Source: an uncultured Christensenella sp.
Lineage (GTDB): Bacteria > Bacillota > Clostridia > Christensenellales > Borkfalkiaceae
Reading direction: 5' to 3'
Assembly (NCBI GenBank): GCA_910586065.1
Contig: CAJUGI010000008.1
Coordinates: 1 to 52,578, forward strand
DNA length: 52,578 bases
Shown here piece after piece: positions 39,901 through 48,082 of this stretch (positions within the stretch are counted from its first letter, which is position 1; each line of letters opens with the position of its first letter). The position numbers and the translations under genes are program-made. The notes beneath the pieces were generated by a model that saw only the letters and a list, made by a program, of their open reading frames with translations, made no database searches and was not told the origin of the DNA.

Positions 39901-40934
39901 TTTTAGGGGACGTAGGCGGAATTGTGGACGGAATAGGGCAAATGGCACAGGGGTACGCAACTATGAACCCGGCCCAAATGATACAGGGAGCCGTAGGTAT
40001 GCTAACTTCCGTCTTTGACCTGTTCAACTCCCGCGACCGTAAGGCCGAACGAGCCATTAAGAAACACGCTGCTGCCGTCGAAGAATTGGAACGCGCCTAC
40101 AAAGCACTTGAACACGCCGTAGATAAGGCGTTAGGCGAATCGGTTTACGATAACCAAAAGGCCCTTATTAACAATATGCGCGAACAACGCGCGCACTTGC
40201 GGGCTATGTGGGAAGCGGAAGAAAGCAAGAAAAAAACCGATAGTGGTAAGGTAAACCAATATAAGGAGCAGTACGAAGAATTAGGCCGCCAAATCGAAGA
40301 CACCATAGCCGAAATTACGGAAAGCGTAACGCAGACTTCGGCAAAGGACTTGGCTACGCAATTGTCCGACGCGATAGCCGAAGCCTACTCCGACGGCTTC
40401 AACAGCGACAAAGTAAAAAGCGCGATTGAAAAGGTTACGAACCAGGTATTAGGTAATGCCGTAAAGAACGCCTTAAAAAAACAATTCCTCGAACAGCAGC
40501 TACAAAATGCCGTAAAGCAGTTGCAGCGCGATATGGGTTTTGACGATGAAGGCGGCGGTTCCTTCGACGGCTTGACCCCGGAAGAACAGCAACGGTTTAA
40601 GGATAGAGTAAACTCAATAGCCCAAGGGTACGCCGAAGCCTTGAAGTTGTACGAAGATTTGTTTAAGGACTTGGACGATAACGGCGACCCTACTACGAGC
40701 CTATCCGGTGCAATTAAGGGAGCCAGCCAAGAAAGTATAGATTTATTGGCCGGACAAACGAACGCCGTACGTGTAAACCAAGTGCAGGAAATAGAAATCT
40801 TGCGCCAGCAGCTTATACACCTTGCCAACATCGACGGCAAATTAAGCGTATCGAACCGGTACCTTGAACAGATAGAAAAGAATACTTCGGGAAGCGCGTC
40901 CGACCCGTTACGGGCGCAAGGAATAACAATGTAG
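36996..40934 (+). CDS. Tail tape measure protein
   Basis: This is the longest gene (1312 residues). It is mostly coiled coil (about 1-260, 390-960), with hydrophobic helical segments near residues 285-330 (AAKALMATLTLGLSVAITAA) and a Gly-rich stretch (SFDAVTGAIEKMGGSMDDET) near 950. The protein sets tail length and is ejected with DNA. At about 0.15 nm per residue, a tail near 190-200 nm is expected. The C-terminal 350 residues are again helical and charged. Confidence 0.9.
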   Translation: MNIKGGALEFDIIANNGQINSALAETKRRVQGFTDATVEGGERMEAAYREAAAQIEAAFKDIDTMAAIHSNAIADLEKEYARLGEAAGAAFMKGTAKGDEEYRALTAKRQAIKDEISQRKTLLQEVANTADALLKEEIALNENKAKVEQNAKAKGMLRTQVMNLKNSLAEMEQAGKRDTDEFRAMQAELGRLADAMADANTQAKIMSDDYQNMNTVLEVMGGISGAFSAAQGAVGLFAGENENLQKIMVKVQSLMAITIGLQQVAKTLNKDSYTQLVLVRKAKELLTVAETKFATALGISNVAAKALMATLTLGLSVAITAAIALISKFISKNREAKKAQEEFNNKVVEAAAEPVTAIIELSNAWNRLGNDMAAKNKFIEDNKDRFEDLGFSIKSVKDAEDLLVANKGKFIEACLQRAKALAVQELAVEKYKEVLKAQQELEATPKAYVSKKGTYKDGYGVEREGVVIEKSRNWQKAEEAVAKAEREYNALINQQVEFTAKEREILDSIGAGANKIAEGSIEALEKTISELRKKYKEATTDKERAELLAKIKEQEALLKKMDLSGTSSKTTQKDPFTEQLEARKKKYTEYYNWVNSKDEVVRNAAKAEFAGLLKEGSSYLDYLQKQRDQLIKAIGSGTATKTQAEELQKLNNAIANETKETVLAGFEKELKEQLSGARSILEMVNILEEKRKALTGDGSDLDKGKSDIIKKQQEDVEQKAKDRTKALLSEYADYLGKKITFEANYAENSRLLNEQLAKAKTDDERRIALEALANLEKERKKYAKSSGNEDYDALVEEYKTYQQKCADISAQYDEKIALATQQNNEELVAKLQEAKNKALSSAALQELTDSGAWEQLFGNLDDLTTAQIQALIDKIEAQKAQLGVELNPQDLDVVLSKLREAKDEIQTRNPFKALSTALKDYKKDASKANLSEVFKGVGATADLVKGSFDAVTGAIEKMGGSMDDETQAILGDVGGIVDGIGQMAQGYATMNPAQMIQGAVGMLTSVFDLFNSRDRKAERAIKKHAAAVEELERAYKALEHAVDKALGESVYDNQKALINNMREQRAHLRAMWEAEESKKKTDSGKVNQYKEQYEELGRQIEDTIAEITESVTQTSAKDLATQLSDAIAEAYSDGFNSDKVKSAIEKVTNQVLGNAVKNALKKQFLEQQLQNAVKQLQRDMGFDDEGGGSFDGLTPEEQQRFKDRVNSIAQGYAEALKLYEDLFKDLDDNGDPTTSLSGAIKGASQESIDLLAGQTNAVRVNQVQEIEILRQQLIHLANIDGKLSVSNRYLEQIEKNTSGSASDPLRAQGITM

Positions 40935-40938
40935 CGAT

Positions 40939-41457
40939 ATGGAAGTAAATAAACGATTGGCCCGCGACGCCAAAAAGAAAGGCATTTGCGAAGAATGGTA
41001 CGGCCGCCTTATAGATACCAAAGGGAAAGACGAACTTATTAAAATGTACCTTGAAGGTATCGACTTTTGCCTAAGCAACGAGTACCCCAGCAACGAATTT
41101 ATACGCCAGCACTTCGTAGGTGCTTGCGAAGCCTACGGCGTGTTCCTCGACCAAGCTATTACGGCCGGAAACTTCCGGCACGTAGTAGCCCTTGGCCGTT
41201 GCGAGGGTACCGCCACTTACGACGGTTGGAACGTAGGGCAGGTATTCGCAAAGCACCAAAGCCGGTTAAAGGTTCTTGCTACCGGTAATTCCTTCGTAAT
41301 GGTAGACGTATTCGACGATACCACCGTAGAAGTAGAAGCACGGGATAACGCGAAGATTTGCGTAAACCACTACGGCGGGAACTTGACGACTACCACCGGC
41401 GACGGCGAAGGTAACGCGATAATAAAAGTTATTCGAAAAACGACTAAAACGTATTGA
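40939..41457 (+). CDS. Tail-associated hypothetical protein
   Basis: This 172-residue protein lies between tape measure and Dit-like genes. The N-terminal half is helical (CEEWYGRLIDTKGKDELIKM). The C-terminal half has short regular strands (SFVMVDVFDDTTVEVEARDN) reminiscent of a left-handed beta-helix-like repeat. No family recognised. It may be a baseplate or tape-measure-associated part. Confidence 0.65.
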   Translation: MEVNKRLARDAKKKGICEEWYGRLIDTKGKDELIKMYLEGIDFCLSNEYPSNEFIRQHFVGACEAYGVFLDQAITAGNFRHVVALGRCEGTATYDGWNVGQVFAKHQSRLKVLATGNSFVMVDVFDDTTVEVEARDNAKICVNHYGGNLTTTTGDGEGNAIIKVIRKTTKTY

Positions 41458-41458
41458 T

Positions 41459-42667
41459 ATGGCAGACGAAAGTAACATTATCCTAAATATGCCCTTCGAT
41501 GAAGCGGCCGGTTCTACCATTGCTTACGATTACAGCAAGACACGGGCGGACGGTACGGTAGTAGAAGCAGATTTTACCGGCGGAAAGCAAGGCAATTGTA
41601 TAAAGTTCGACGGTAACGGGCATTGCGATATAGACAAAAACGTAATTCCCCTTACCGGGAACTTTACCCTGCTTGCCTGGTTGAAGCGTTCAGCCTTCCC
41701 GGACGGCTTTACAGGTAAGCGTATCGGATTCTTTGCCCGCTGGGAAGCCATAGAAGGTTATACGGAAGCGTGGTTTAACCTTGCGGCCGATACTTGGGGC
41801 TATTGGGCTATCGTCAAAGAGGGCCTAACAATCCGCATTTACCTTGATACGGCATTGGTGCAGACCATTACGCTACCCGCCCAGCCTACCGGTTTCGCTA
41901 TCCTGCAAGACATCTATACGACCGCCAACGGGTACGGTTGTATCGACGAAGTTAAGGTATATAATACCGCCTTGCCGCAGGAAGAAATTACCGAAAGTAT
42001 TGCTACGGTGGCGCAATTGGCTTACAGTATAGACGGAACCGATTTTAAGGCTTGGGATATTTATGTAAGCGAAAGTAACGGCCTTCTTGACCGTCCCAAA
42101 ATGAAAACCCCGGTTTCCGTTGATTGGCCGGATTATCACGGGGAGATAGTAGACCTTGAAAACAAGATACTGCAACCCCGCGAAATAGCCCTTAATTGCT
42201 TTATGAAAGCGAACGGGAAGGTAGACTTTGTTACGAAGCTAAACGACTTCTTGGACGTATTCAACCGGCCCAACACCCAGCGGCTTATGGTAGATATACA
42301 CCCTACGAAACCGTTGCTTTACGAAGTCTATAACGAGAACGGGGTAGCCATTAACAAACGTTGGAACGACGACCTTATGGTAGGAACCTTTACCTTGAAA
42401 TTGAAGGAACCCGACCCGGTAAAGCGTATCGTACGGCACCAGCGTTTAAGCAATGATACGAAAACGCTAACGATTACCCTAACCAGCAAGAAGGCGGTTA
42501 CTATCTTTTGGGGCGACGGAACCCAAACGAACGACGTTTACGGAACCGACGTAACAGCGAGTCACGAATACACGACCGACGGAATTTTTTACGCCATTGT
42601 CGCCGGAGTTATCGAAGAAATAGAAAGTTTCACTACTAACGGTATTATCGTATGGAACAAATTATAG
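41459..42667 (+). CDS. Distal tail protein with N-terminal LamG-like domain
   Basis: Residues 1-190 form a LamG/concanavalin-like lectin domain (NIILNMPFDEAAGSTIAYDY, KQGNCIKFDGNGHCDIDKNV, GYGCIDEVKVYNTALPQEEI). Residues about 195-335 look like a Dit-like hub (SNGLLDRPKMKTPVSVDWPD, FLDVFNRPNTQRLMVDIHPT). Residues about 345-402 resemble a PKD-like fold (AVTIFWGDGTQTNDVYG). A carbohydrate-binding domain on the distal tail ring could help first contact with host glycans. The end overlaps the next gene by 16 bp. Confidence 0.75.
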   Translation: MADESNIILNMPFDEAAGSTIAYDYSKTRADGTVVEADFTGGKQGNCIKFDGNGHCDIDKNVIPLTGNFTLLAWLKRSAFPDGFTGKRIGFFARWEAIEGYTEAWFNLAADTWGYWAIVKEGLTIRIYLDTALVQTITLPAQPTGFAILQDIYTTANGYGCIDEVKVYNTALPQEEITESIATVAQLAYSIDGTDFKAWDIYVSESNGLLDRPKMKTPVSVDWPDYHGEIVDLENKILQPREIALNCFMKANGKVDFVTKLNDFLDVFNRPNTQRLMVDIHPTKPLLYEVYNENGVAINKRWNDDLMVGTFTLKLKEPDPVKRIVRHQRLSNDTKTLTITLTSKKAVTIFWGDGTQTNDVYGTDVTASHEYTTDGIFYAIVAGVIEEIESFTTNGIIVWNKL

Positions 42668-45600
42668 TAAGACACCCGGACGGGACTACGGCCCTATTGA
42701 CTTCGCGGGCGCGTAAGTCCGGAGTTACCAAGGCCGAACAAAGTATTACGCTGTTAGGGGCGGATACGGTGGCGATAACCGTAAAAAGTGCCACGCCCTT
42801 AACCTTCCACTTGGGCGACCAAATAGACGTTTACGGGAAGACTTATACCCTTAACCAGCTTCCGGGCATTAAGAAGACCGGAAACCGGAATTTCGAATAT
42901 ACCCTTACTTTCGAAGGCGTACAGTACGAGTTAATCGACGTGCAATTTTTGTTACCGGACGATACCGTATTAGATAGCTTTACGGGCGATTTAGAAGACT
43001 TCTTAGGTATTCTTATCGGGAACCTTACCCGCGTATATCCGGGTAAATGGGTGTTAGGCGTTTATCCGGCCAATACGGAGTATAAAACGCTTACCTATAC
43101 GGAAAAGAATTGTTTGGAAGTGTTGCAAGACCTTTGCGAACAGTACAGCACCGAATTTGAGATTACCCAAGCTAACGGCGTTCGTACGCTCAATATCAAA
43201 ACGGCCGGGGTAAACTTCCCCTATACCTTCCGGTACGGACGTACCGGCGGGCTTTACGAATTAACGCGCCAAAACATCAATTCCAAGAACGTAGTTACCC
43301 GGCTATACGTCTACGGCGGTAGTAGCAACCTTGGGGACAAATACCGTTATACCCGTCTTTGTCTTCCGGGCAAAGCTAAAAACGCTTCCTACATCGAGGA
43401 CGCGGCCGCTATTGCGGCTTACGGGTTGAAGGAGAATACAAAGATATTCGACGACATCAGACCCGAACGCTACGGCGAAGTAACAGCCGCCGGAAGCGCG
43501 TATTATGCTTTTAAGGACGCTACTATGAACTTCGACCTTAACGAAAAGGATAGCGCGGGTAATACAAAGTGGCTTATCGACGGAGCTACTGCAAAGGTAA
43601 AGTTCACTACCGGAAACTTGGCCGGCTATGAATTTGACATACACAAGTACGACCACGCGACGAAGGAAATACAGGTGGTACCGTTCACGGACGAAAACGG
43701 CATGAAGTTCCCCAGCGAAACAAGTGCGGCGTTTCAGTTCGGCGTAGGCGATAAGTATTTCTTCACGGATATAAATTTGCCGGACGCTTACAAGACCGAC
43801 GCGGAAAACAAACTCCTTGCGGAAGGCAACAAGGCAATAGCCGAATACAGCCAGCCGCAAGTACAGTACGGGTTAAGTATCGACGAAAATTTTATACGTC
43901 AGTTCGCCGGCGAATTGACCGTAGTAAACCTTTTCGCCGTCGGCGATTATATCCCGGTGGAAGATGAAGACATAGGCGTAAACAAATCGGTACGAATTAC
44001 GGCCTTTACGCGCGATTTGCTGCGGGAATACAAGTATAATATAACCTTGGGCGATAGCGTAACCAAAACAACGATAACCCGCGTTATCGAAGACTTGCAG
44101 AAAATCGACAATGTTATAGAGATAAACGACCTTGCCGACCCGTCGAAGGCCCGCCGCAATTGGAAAGCCAGCCAAGAAGTATTAGCTAATGTTTTCGACC
44201 CCGAAGGACACTATTACAGCGAGAAGATAAAGCCGCTTTCGATTGAAACGACCATGTTAGCCACCGGCGCACGTTCCCAGCAGTTCGTATTACAGAACAC
44301 CCGCTTTGAACCGAACTACGAAGGGAATCCCAATACGGTAAAGGTGGTAGGCGGTACGTTGGTTCACTATACGATAGCGGAAACCGTAAAAAGTTGGCAG
44401 CTAAATACGGCCACCTTTTCGAACCTTGTAAGCGGAACGGTCTACTACATATACGCCCGTTGCCAAAAGACAGGAACGGCCGGAAACATCGTTTTCGACA
44501 CAGTACAGCGAGCGGTAGACGGCGACCCTATATATTACTATTTCTTAGTGGGAAGCCTAAGCAGCGCGATAACGGACACCGACGGAAAGCGGCCGGCGCG
44601 TCTTATTTCCCTAACTTATGGCGCAACGACCATTAACGGGCGTTTCATTACTACGGGGCGAGTTCAGACGGGCGACGGGAATACATATATAGACCTTGAC
44701 AACAACCAATTTAGGATAGGCAATGCAAACCGTGCGATAGAATACAACGTAAATAATTCCGGTAATGTAAAGATTACGAACGCAACGGTAGAGATAAAAA
44801 ATACAGCCGGGCAAACTATGGTTTATTTTAGTGGTGCAGACGGTTCCGGCCGGCTTGCCAAGGGGAATATTAGCTGGGATTCAGCCGGAAATATAAAAGC
44901 CAATGGCGGTACGTTTAACGATATTTTTGTAAATGGGGCTATGCGCACACCATTTCGGGACGGGTATTTTATACTTGATAATACCGGCGGAATAAGTGTA
45001 TCTATACCCGGTTTGCAAAATAATAACTGTATTGTAATACCCGGAGAAAGCAGTGGTATTTATACCGGATTTAATATGCCGTTTACAAAAGACTATAACG
45101 GATTTAGAGCTACTATACTTAATACGAATTGGGGGGCAGCAAAGGCAATAGGCCCTATTTCTGCTACGGCCCCTTCCGGGTACTATTTCCACGAAGACGG
45201 GGAAACTATTAGCGAATTGGTTATAGAAGCGAATGAAGGTGTAGATATTATAGGCGTAGGCGAAGGTAATAGTTTCAAAGGGTGGTGTGTGCTTAATAGG
45301 TTCCGTTATGGTGTAGCAAATTCGGGGGAAGGTTTCCCCTTGAAAGCCATATTTGCCGGTAAGGTAGAGTTTTCTGGCGGCGTTCCACGTATTACCAAGC
45401 AAAAGAGGTATAACCAATATTGGTACGGAGCCGAAAATAAAAAATGTCAATTATCGTATATGACGAACGCGCCACGTTATTGCACCATATCGTTTCCGTC
45501 CGGTACTTTTTCATCGGCCGATAAATACACGGTGCTATTAAGTGGAGAACTACTACGTAGCGATAACGGCCCCGGCGTATATGCGTCTGTAATTAAACGT

Positions 45601-45696
45601 ACCGCAAATTCATTTACAGTATATACGGGCGACGACGCAAGCTGGAACGACGGTAATTTTACATTCATTGTAATAGCTACCCACTTGTGGGAGTAG
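42652..45696 (+). CDS. Tail-tip (Tal/gp27-like) baseplate protein with spike-like C-terminus
   Basis: Residues about 1-500 of this 1014-residue protein match the prophage Tal/endopeptidase-tail type hub (RKSGVTKAEQSITLLGADTV, KNCLEVLQDLCEQYSTEFEI, YGRTGGLYELTRQNINSKNV). Residues about 500-760 include linker and fibre-like repeats (DGNTYIDLDNNQFRIGNANR). Residues about 760-1014 form a separate domain rich in Gly, Asn and aromatic residues, encoded by more AT-rich DNA, probably a receptor-binding or spike part. No peptidase catalytic motif was seen. Confidence 0.8.
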   Translation: MEQIIVRHPDGTTALLTSRARKSGVTKAEQSITLLGADTVAITVKSATPLTFHLGDQIDVYGKTYTLNQLPGIKKTGNRNFEYTLTFEGVQYELIDVQFLLPDDTVLDSFTGDLEDFLGILIGNLTRVYPGKWVLGVYPANTEYKTLTYTEKNCLEVLQDLCEQYSTEFEITQANGVRTLNIKTAGVNFPYTFRYGRTGGLYELTRQNINSKNVVTRLYVYGGSSNLGDKYRYTRLCLPGKAKNASYIEDAAAIAAYGLKENTKIFDDIRPERYGEVTAAGSAYYAFKDATMNFDLNEKDSAGNTKWLIDGATAKVKFTTGNLAGYEFDIHKYDHATKEIQVVPFTDENGMKFPSETSAAFQFGVGDKYFFTDINLPDAYKTDAENKLLAEGNKAIAEYSQPQVQYGLSIDENFIRQFAGELTVVNLFAVGDYIPVEDEDIGVNKSVRITAFTRDLLREYKYNITLGDSVTKTTITRVIEDLQKIDNVIEINDLADPSKARRNWKASQEVLANVFDPEGHYYSEKIKPLSIETTMLATGARSQQFVLQNTRFEPNYEGNPNTVKVVGGTLVHYTIAETVKSWQLNTATFSNLVSGTVYYIYARCQKTGTAGNIVFDTVQRAVDGDPIYYYFLVGSLSSAITDTDGKRPARLISLTYGATTINGRFITTGRVQTGDGNTYIDLDNNQFRIGNANRAIEYNVNNSGNVKITNATVEIKNTAGQTMVYFSGADGSGRLAKGNISWDSAGNIKANGGTFNDIFVNGAMRTPFRDGYFILDNTGGISVSIPGLQNNNCIVIPGESSGIYTGFNMPFTKDYNGFRATILNTNWGAAKAIGPISATAPSGYYFHEDGETISELVIEANEGVDIIGVGEGNSFKGWCVLNRFRYGVANSGEGFPLKAIFAGKVEFSGGVPRITKQKRYNQYWYGAENKKCQLSYMTNAPRYCTISFPSGTFSSADKYTVLLSGELLRSDNGPGVYASVIKRTANSFTVYTGDDASWNDGNFTFIVIATHLWE

Positions 45697-45736
45697 AACC
45701 AATTGCGCAGGAAAGTTTTTAATATTTTACCAACAA

Positions 45737-45770
45737 GCGTATTATTATAATACGCAACGGGGTATTTTTG
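45737..45770 (+). promoter_or_regulatory. Palindromic late-promoter element, site D
   Basis: GCGTATTA-TTA-TAATACGC (45737-45755) is followed, seven bases later, by TATTTTTG (45763-45770), an exact TAnnTTTG box. The same pairing with six bases is present at 21799-21831. The palindrome takes the place of a -33 box, which suggests an activator site. The adhesin and DGR block starts 22 bases downstream. Confidence 0.7.
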
Positions 45771-45792
45771 TGTAACTTAATATTTCGACAAA

Positions 45793-46062
45793 ATGAGTAC
45801 AACAAGAGGGGGCGAAACGGTTTCCGCCCAAATCGGAAGAATTGGCCCCATTGAAGGGCTAAGTACGGGTAACTTCAAAATGGAAGATACGCCGTTTAAC
45901 ATTAAGAACGACGGAGAAACCGCCGTAGTTCTTGAAGTAAACCTTTGGGGCATGGAGCCGGGCAAGTTCGTAGCTACGCGCTTCGAAACAGGTTGGAACC
46001 CCGAAATAGTCCGCGAGATTAAGCAAACGAGTATTAACGCTACCCTTGTTTGGGGGTACTAA
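45793..46062 (+). CDS. Small structural protein upstream of the adhesin
   Basis: This 89-residue protein (MSTTRGGETVSAQIGRIGPI, then GETAVVLEVNLWGMEPGKFV) is beta-rich and is the first gene after promoter site D. It may be a small virion or adhesin-linked part. The adhesin start is 14 bases past its stop. No family recognised. Confidence 0.65.
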   Translation: MSTTRGGETVSAQIGRIGPIEGLSTGNFKMEDTPFNIKNDGETAVVLEVNLWGMEPGKFVATRFETGWNPEIVREIKQTSINATLVWGY

Positions 46063-46075
46063 ATCTTATACGGCT

Positions 46076-47395
46076 ATGGGTTTATTGATTGGAGTAGGAA
46101 ACACGAAGCCGACGTTTCCCTACGATTACTACTACGGTATAGAATGGGATTCTAACGTAGCTTCTTCGGCTTGTACCCGAATTGGTCGCCCGGAACTTCA
46201 CGTTTCGCTGCCTATTCAAAGTAAAATGCGCCGTTGTGTCTTGCGCGACAACGGAACGGTAGCTTATTACCTTCACGCGAACGACAGCACCAAGCGCGAT
46301 ACGGGAGCCGCCGCCAAACTTGACGGCACCGACGGGCAAGTAATGGTAGAAATACCAGCCCACTACCGCAAATTTGAAGTAGACGGTACTAAATTCCGTT
46401 GCTTCCTTTCCGAACACGCGCTACCGGGCTTCCACTTTGTACCGCTTGCTTATCGTTCGGCATACGAAGCGGCCGTAGACCGCACCGTATCGGCTACGCC
46501 GAAACTTGCAAGCGTCGTAAACACTTCCGCAGCTTTCCGTGGTGGTAACAATACGGCGGGTTGGGACGGAACGTATAGAAGCCTTTTAGGTATGCCGGCT
46601 ACGTCTATCAGCCTTCCCAATTTCCGGACGTATGCACGTAACCGAGGAAGCGCGGGCAAGAACGGGGCCGGTTGGAATTGCGACGTTTACGAGGTACAAA
46701 AAACTTGCTGGTGGCTTTACGCTGTCGAATACGCTAACTTTAATTGCCAACTTGCCTATAACGCAGAGCCTACGAGCGAAGGGTATAAGCAGGGCGGATT
46801 AAGCCAAGGCGTTACCAATATGAGCGATTGGAGCGGCTATAACGGCTATAATCCTATGGTTCCTTGCGGAGTTACCAACCCGTTGGGAAATAAGACAGGC
46901 GTAGTAAACTACACATACAAGAAAAGCGACGGAACCGACGGCCAAACCCTTAGCGTACCCAGCTACCGAGGTTTGGAAAATCCTTTCGGGCACGTATGGA
47001 GTTGGACGGACGGATGCAAGTGCAATATTCAAAGTGCGGACGCGGGCGGCGTTAGTGAGTTTTTCGTATGTACCGACCCGGCCAAGTTTCAAAGTAACGA
47101 CTATACCGATTACGAGAAGCGCGGCGAGCTACCCCGCAATGAAGGTTACGTTAAAATTATGATGATTGGCGAGTACGGCGAAAATATGCCGACAGCAGTA
47201 GGCGCAAGTTCTACTACTTACTTCGCCGATTACTTCTATACGAACGTAGTAAGCAATACCGGACAAAGGGGCGTGCTTTTCGGCGGTCATGCGTATAACG
47301 GCGCGTATGCCGGCTTTTCGTTCGCGTCTGCGAATACCGCGGCTTCGGCTGCGCGTGCGACTGTCGGCTCCCGGCTTTGCTTTTTACCCGCTTGA
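46076..47395 (+). CDS. DGR-diversified tail adhesin
   Basis: The ATG at 46076 gives 439 residues; a TTG at 46046 overlapping the previous gene is less likely. The N-terminal part (about 1-120) should anchor to the virion. Residues about 190-439 look like the C-type-lectin/formylglycine-enzyme fold of DGR target proteins (LGMPATSISLPNFRTYARNR, YRGLENPFGHVWSWTDGCKC, EGYVKIMMIGEYGENM). The last 40 residues are the VR1-coded surface, ending VGSRLCFLPA. As with Mtd of Bordetella phage BPP-1, this region should contact the receptor and is the site diversified by the retroelement. A terminator follows. Confidence 0.9.
   Translation: MGLLIGVGNTKPTFPYDYYYGIEWDSNVASSACTRIGRPELHVSLPIQSKMRRCVLRDNGTVAYYLHANDSTKRDTGAAAKLDGTDGQVMVEIPAHYRKFEVDGTKFRCFLSEHALPGFHFVPLAYRSAYEAAVDRTVSATPKLASVVNTSAAFRGGNNTAGWDGTYRSLLGMPATSISLPNFRTYARNRGSAGKNGAGWNCDVYEVQKTCWWLYAVEYANFNCQLAYNAEPTSEGYKQGGLSQGVTNMSDWSGYNGYNPMVPCGVTNPLGNKTGVVNYTYKKSDGTDGQTLSVPSYRGLENPFGHVWSWTDGCKCNIQSADAGGVSEFFVCTDPAKFQSNDYTDYEKRGELPRNEGYVKIMMIGEYGENMPTAVGASSTTYFADYFYTNVVSNTGQRGVLFGGHAYNGAYAGFSFASANTAASAARATVGSRLCFLPA
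47268..47380 (+). repeat. DGR variable repeat VR1
   Basis: This 113-bp segment aligns without gaps to TR at 47859-47971. I count 19 differences, and every one is an A in the template (changed to G, C or T). No difference falls on a template C, G or T. This adenine specificity is the hallmark of DGR mutagenic retrohoming. Changes concentrate in AAT/AAC codons that can recode to many amino acids. Confidence 0.95.
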
Positions 47396-47436
47396 AACGA
47401 CACGTAACGGAACGCATTTAACAAAGAAGTTTAACT

Positions 47437-47491
47437 ACGGCGGGCTTTCGAAGTAGCTCAAATTAGGACGAATGCCCGCCGTTCAATTTTT
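47437..47491 (+). terminator. Terminator hairpin downstream of VR1
   Basis: A 14-bp stem with one T-T mismatch (47437-47450 with 47469-47482, including ACGGCGGGC/GCCCGCCGT) closes an 18-nt loop and is followed by a T-run at 47487-47491. It ends the adhesin transcript. DGRs also use a hairpin after VR for retrohoming, but that one is normally short and within a few bases of VR, so terminator is preferred. Confidence 0.8.
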
Positions 47492-47498
47492 CGCAAAA

Positions 47499-47837
47499 AT
47501 GGAAAACAACAGGCAGGACGACGGAAGTTTAGCTTTCTTGCAGATTGAGCCGGACGCGAATAACAAGCACTTCAATTGTTCGGAAATAACCCAGCAGAAG
47601 TTAATTAACCTTTCTTTTTGGGTTATTGACTTCTTGGACGACGTTAAAACGAAGTTCGGAACCGGTCGCTTCTTGGTTAAGATTAAGTTCAATAAAGAAG
47701 ACCCGGATAAAGACGCGCGGAAGTTCTTTACCAATTCGCAAGAAATTAAATATATCCTTGGGAAGATTAAGGAGCGTAACGCCTTCCCGCGTAAAGTAAC
47801 TATGCGGGCTTCGGGAACAAGGTATTATTTCGAGTGA
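47499..47837 (+). CDS. Conserved-looking protein between VR1 and TR, possible DGR accessory
   Basis: The ATG at 47499 gives 112 residues; the ATG at 47472 lies in the terminator stem and is rejected. It contains SFWVIDFLDDVKTKFGTGRF, DKDARKFFTNSQEIKYILGK and PRKVTMRASGTRYYFE, and mixes strands and helices. It lies where many DGRs encode the accessory protein Avd, but it does not look like the all-helical Avd bundle. Its role could be a variant accessory factor or an unrelated tail gene. Confidence 0.7.
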   Translation: MENNRQDDGSLAFLQIEPDANNKHFNCSEITQQKLINLSFWVIDFLDDVKTKFGTGRFLVKIKFNKEDPDKDARKFFTNSQEIKYILGKIKERNAFPRKVTMRASGTRYYFE

Positions 47838-47858
47838 AAATAAAGGCGGTTTACCCTT

Positions 47859-47971
47859 GGGGCGTGCTTTTCGGCGGTAATGCGAATAACAGCGCGAATG
47901 CCGGCTTTTCGTACGCGAATACGAATAACACGGCTTCGAATACGAATGCGAATGTCAGCTCCCAGCTATGC
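47859..47971 (+). repeat. DGR template repeat TR
   Basis: This copy is adenine-rich at codon positions 1 and 2: in the adhesin frame it reads Asn-rich (GGNANNSANAGFSYANTNN), typical of TRs loaded with AAY codons. VR1 and VR2 both derive from it by changes at A. It lies 111 bases upstream of the reverse transcriptase gene, in the same orientation. The region between (47972-48082) should be part of the TR RNA spacer and includes a small TTGCC/GGCAA hairpin. Confidence 0.95.
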
Positions 47972-48082
47972 AGATTTTAACGGGGTAAAAACCTTGCCAC
48001 TTGGCAAAAAACAACAACTATTTAAGGGGTATTAGTAGGACTTCCCGAACATTCCCTAAGGAATCAGCAAATAAGTAGTGCG

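Noticed and set aside
41459..45696. A third DGR variable repeat in the tail genes
   Set aside because: No segment carries the conserved blocks GCCGGCTTTTCG or GGCTCCCGGCT other than VR1, VR2 and their TR counterpart.
47472..47498. Upstream ATG for the protein between VR1 and TR
   Set aside because: It lies within the right arm and T-run of the terminator hairpin; the ATG at 47499 is the better start.
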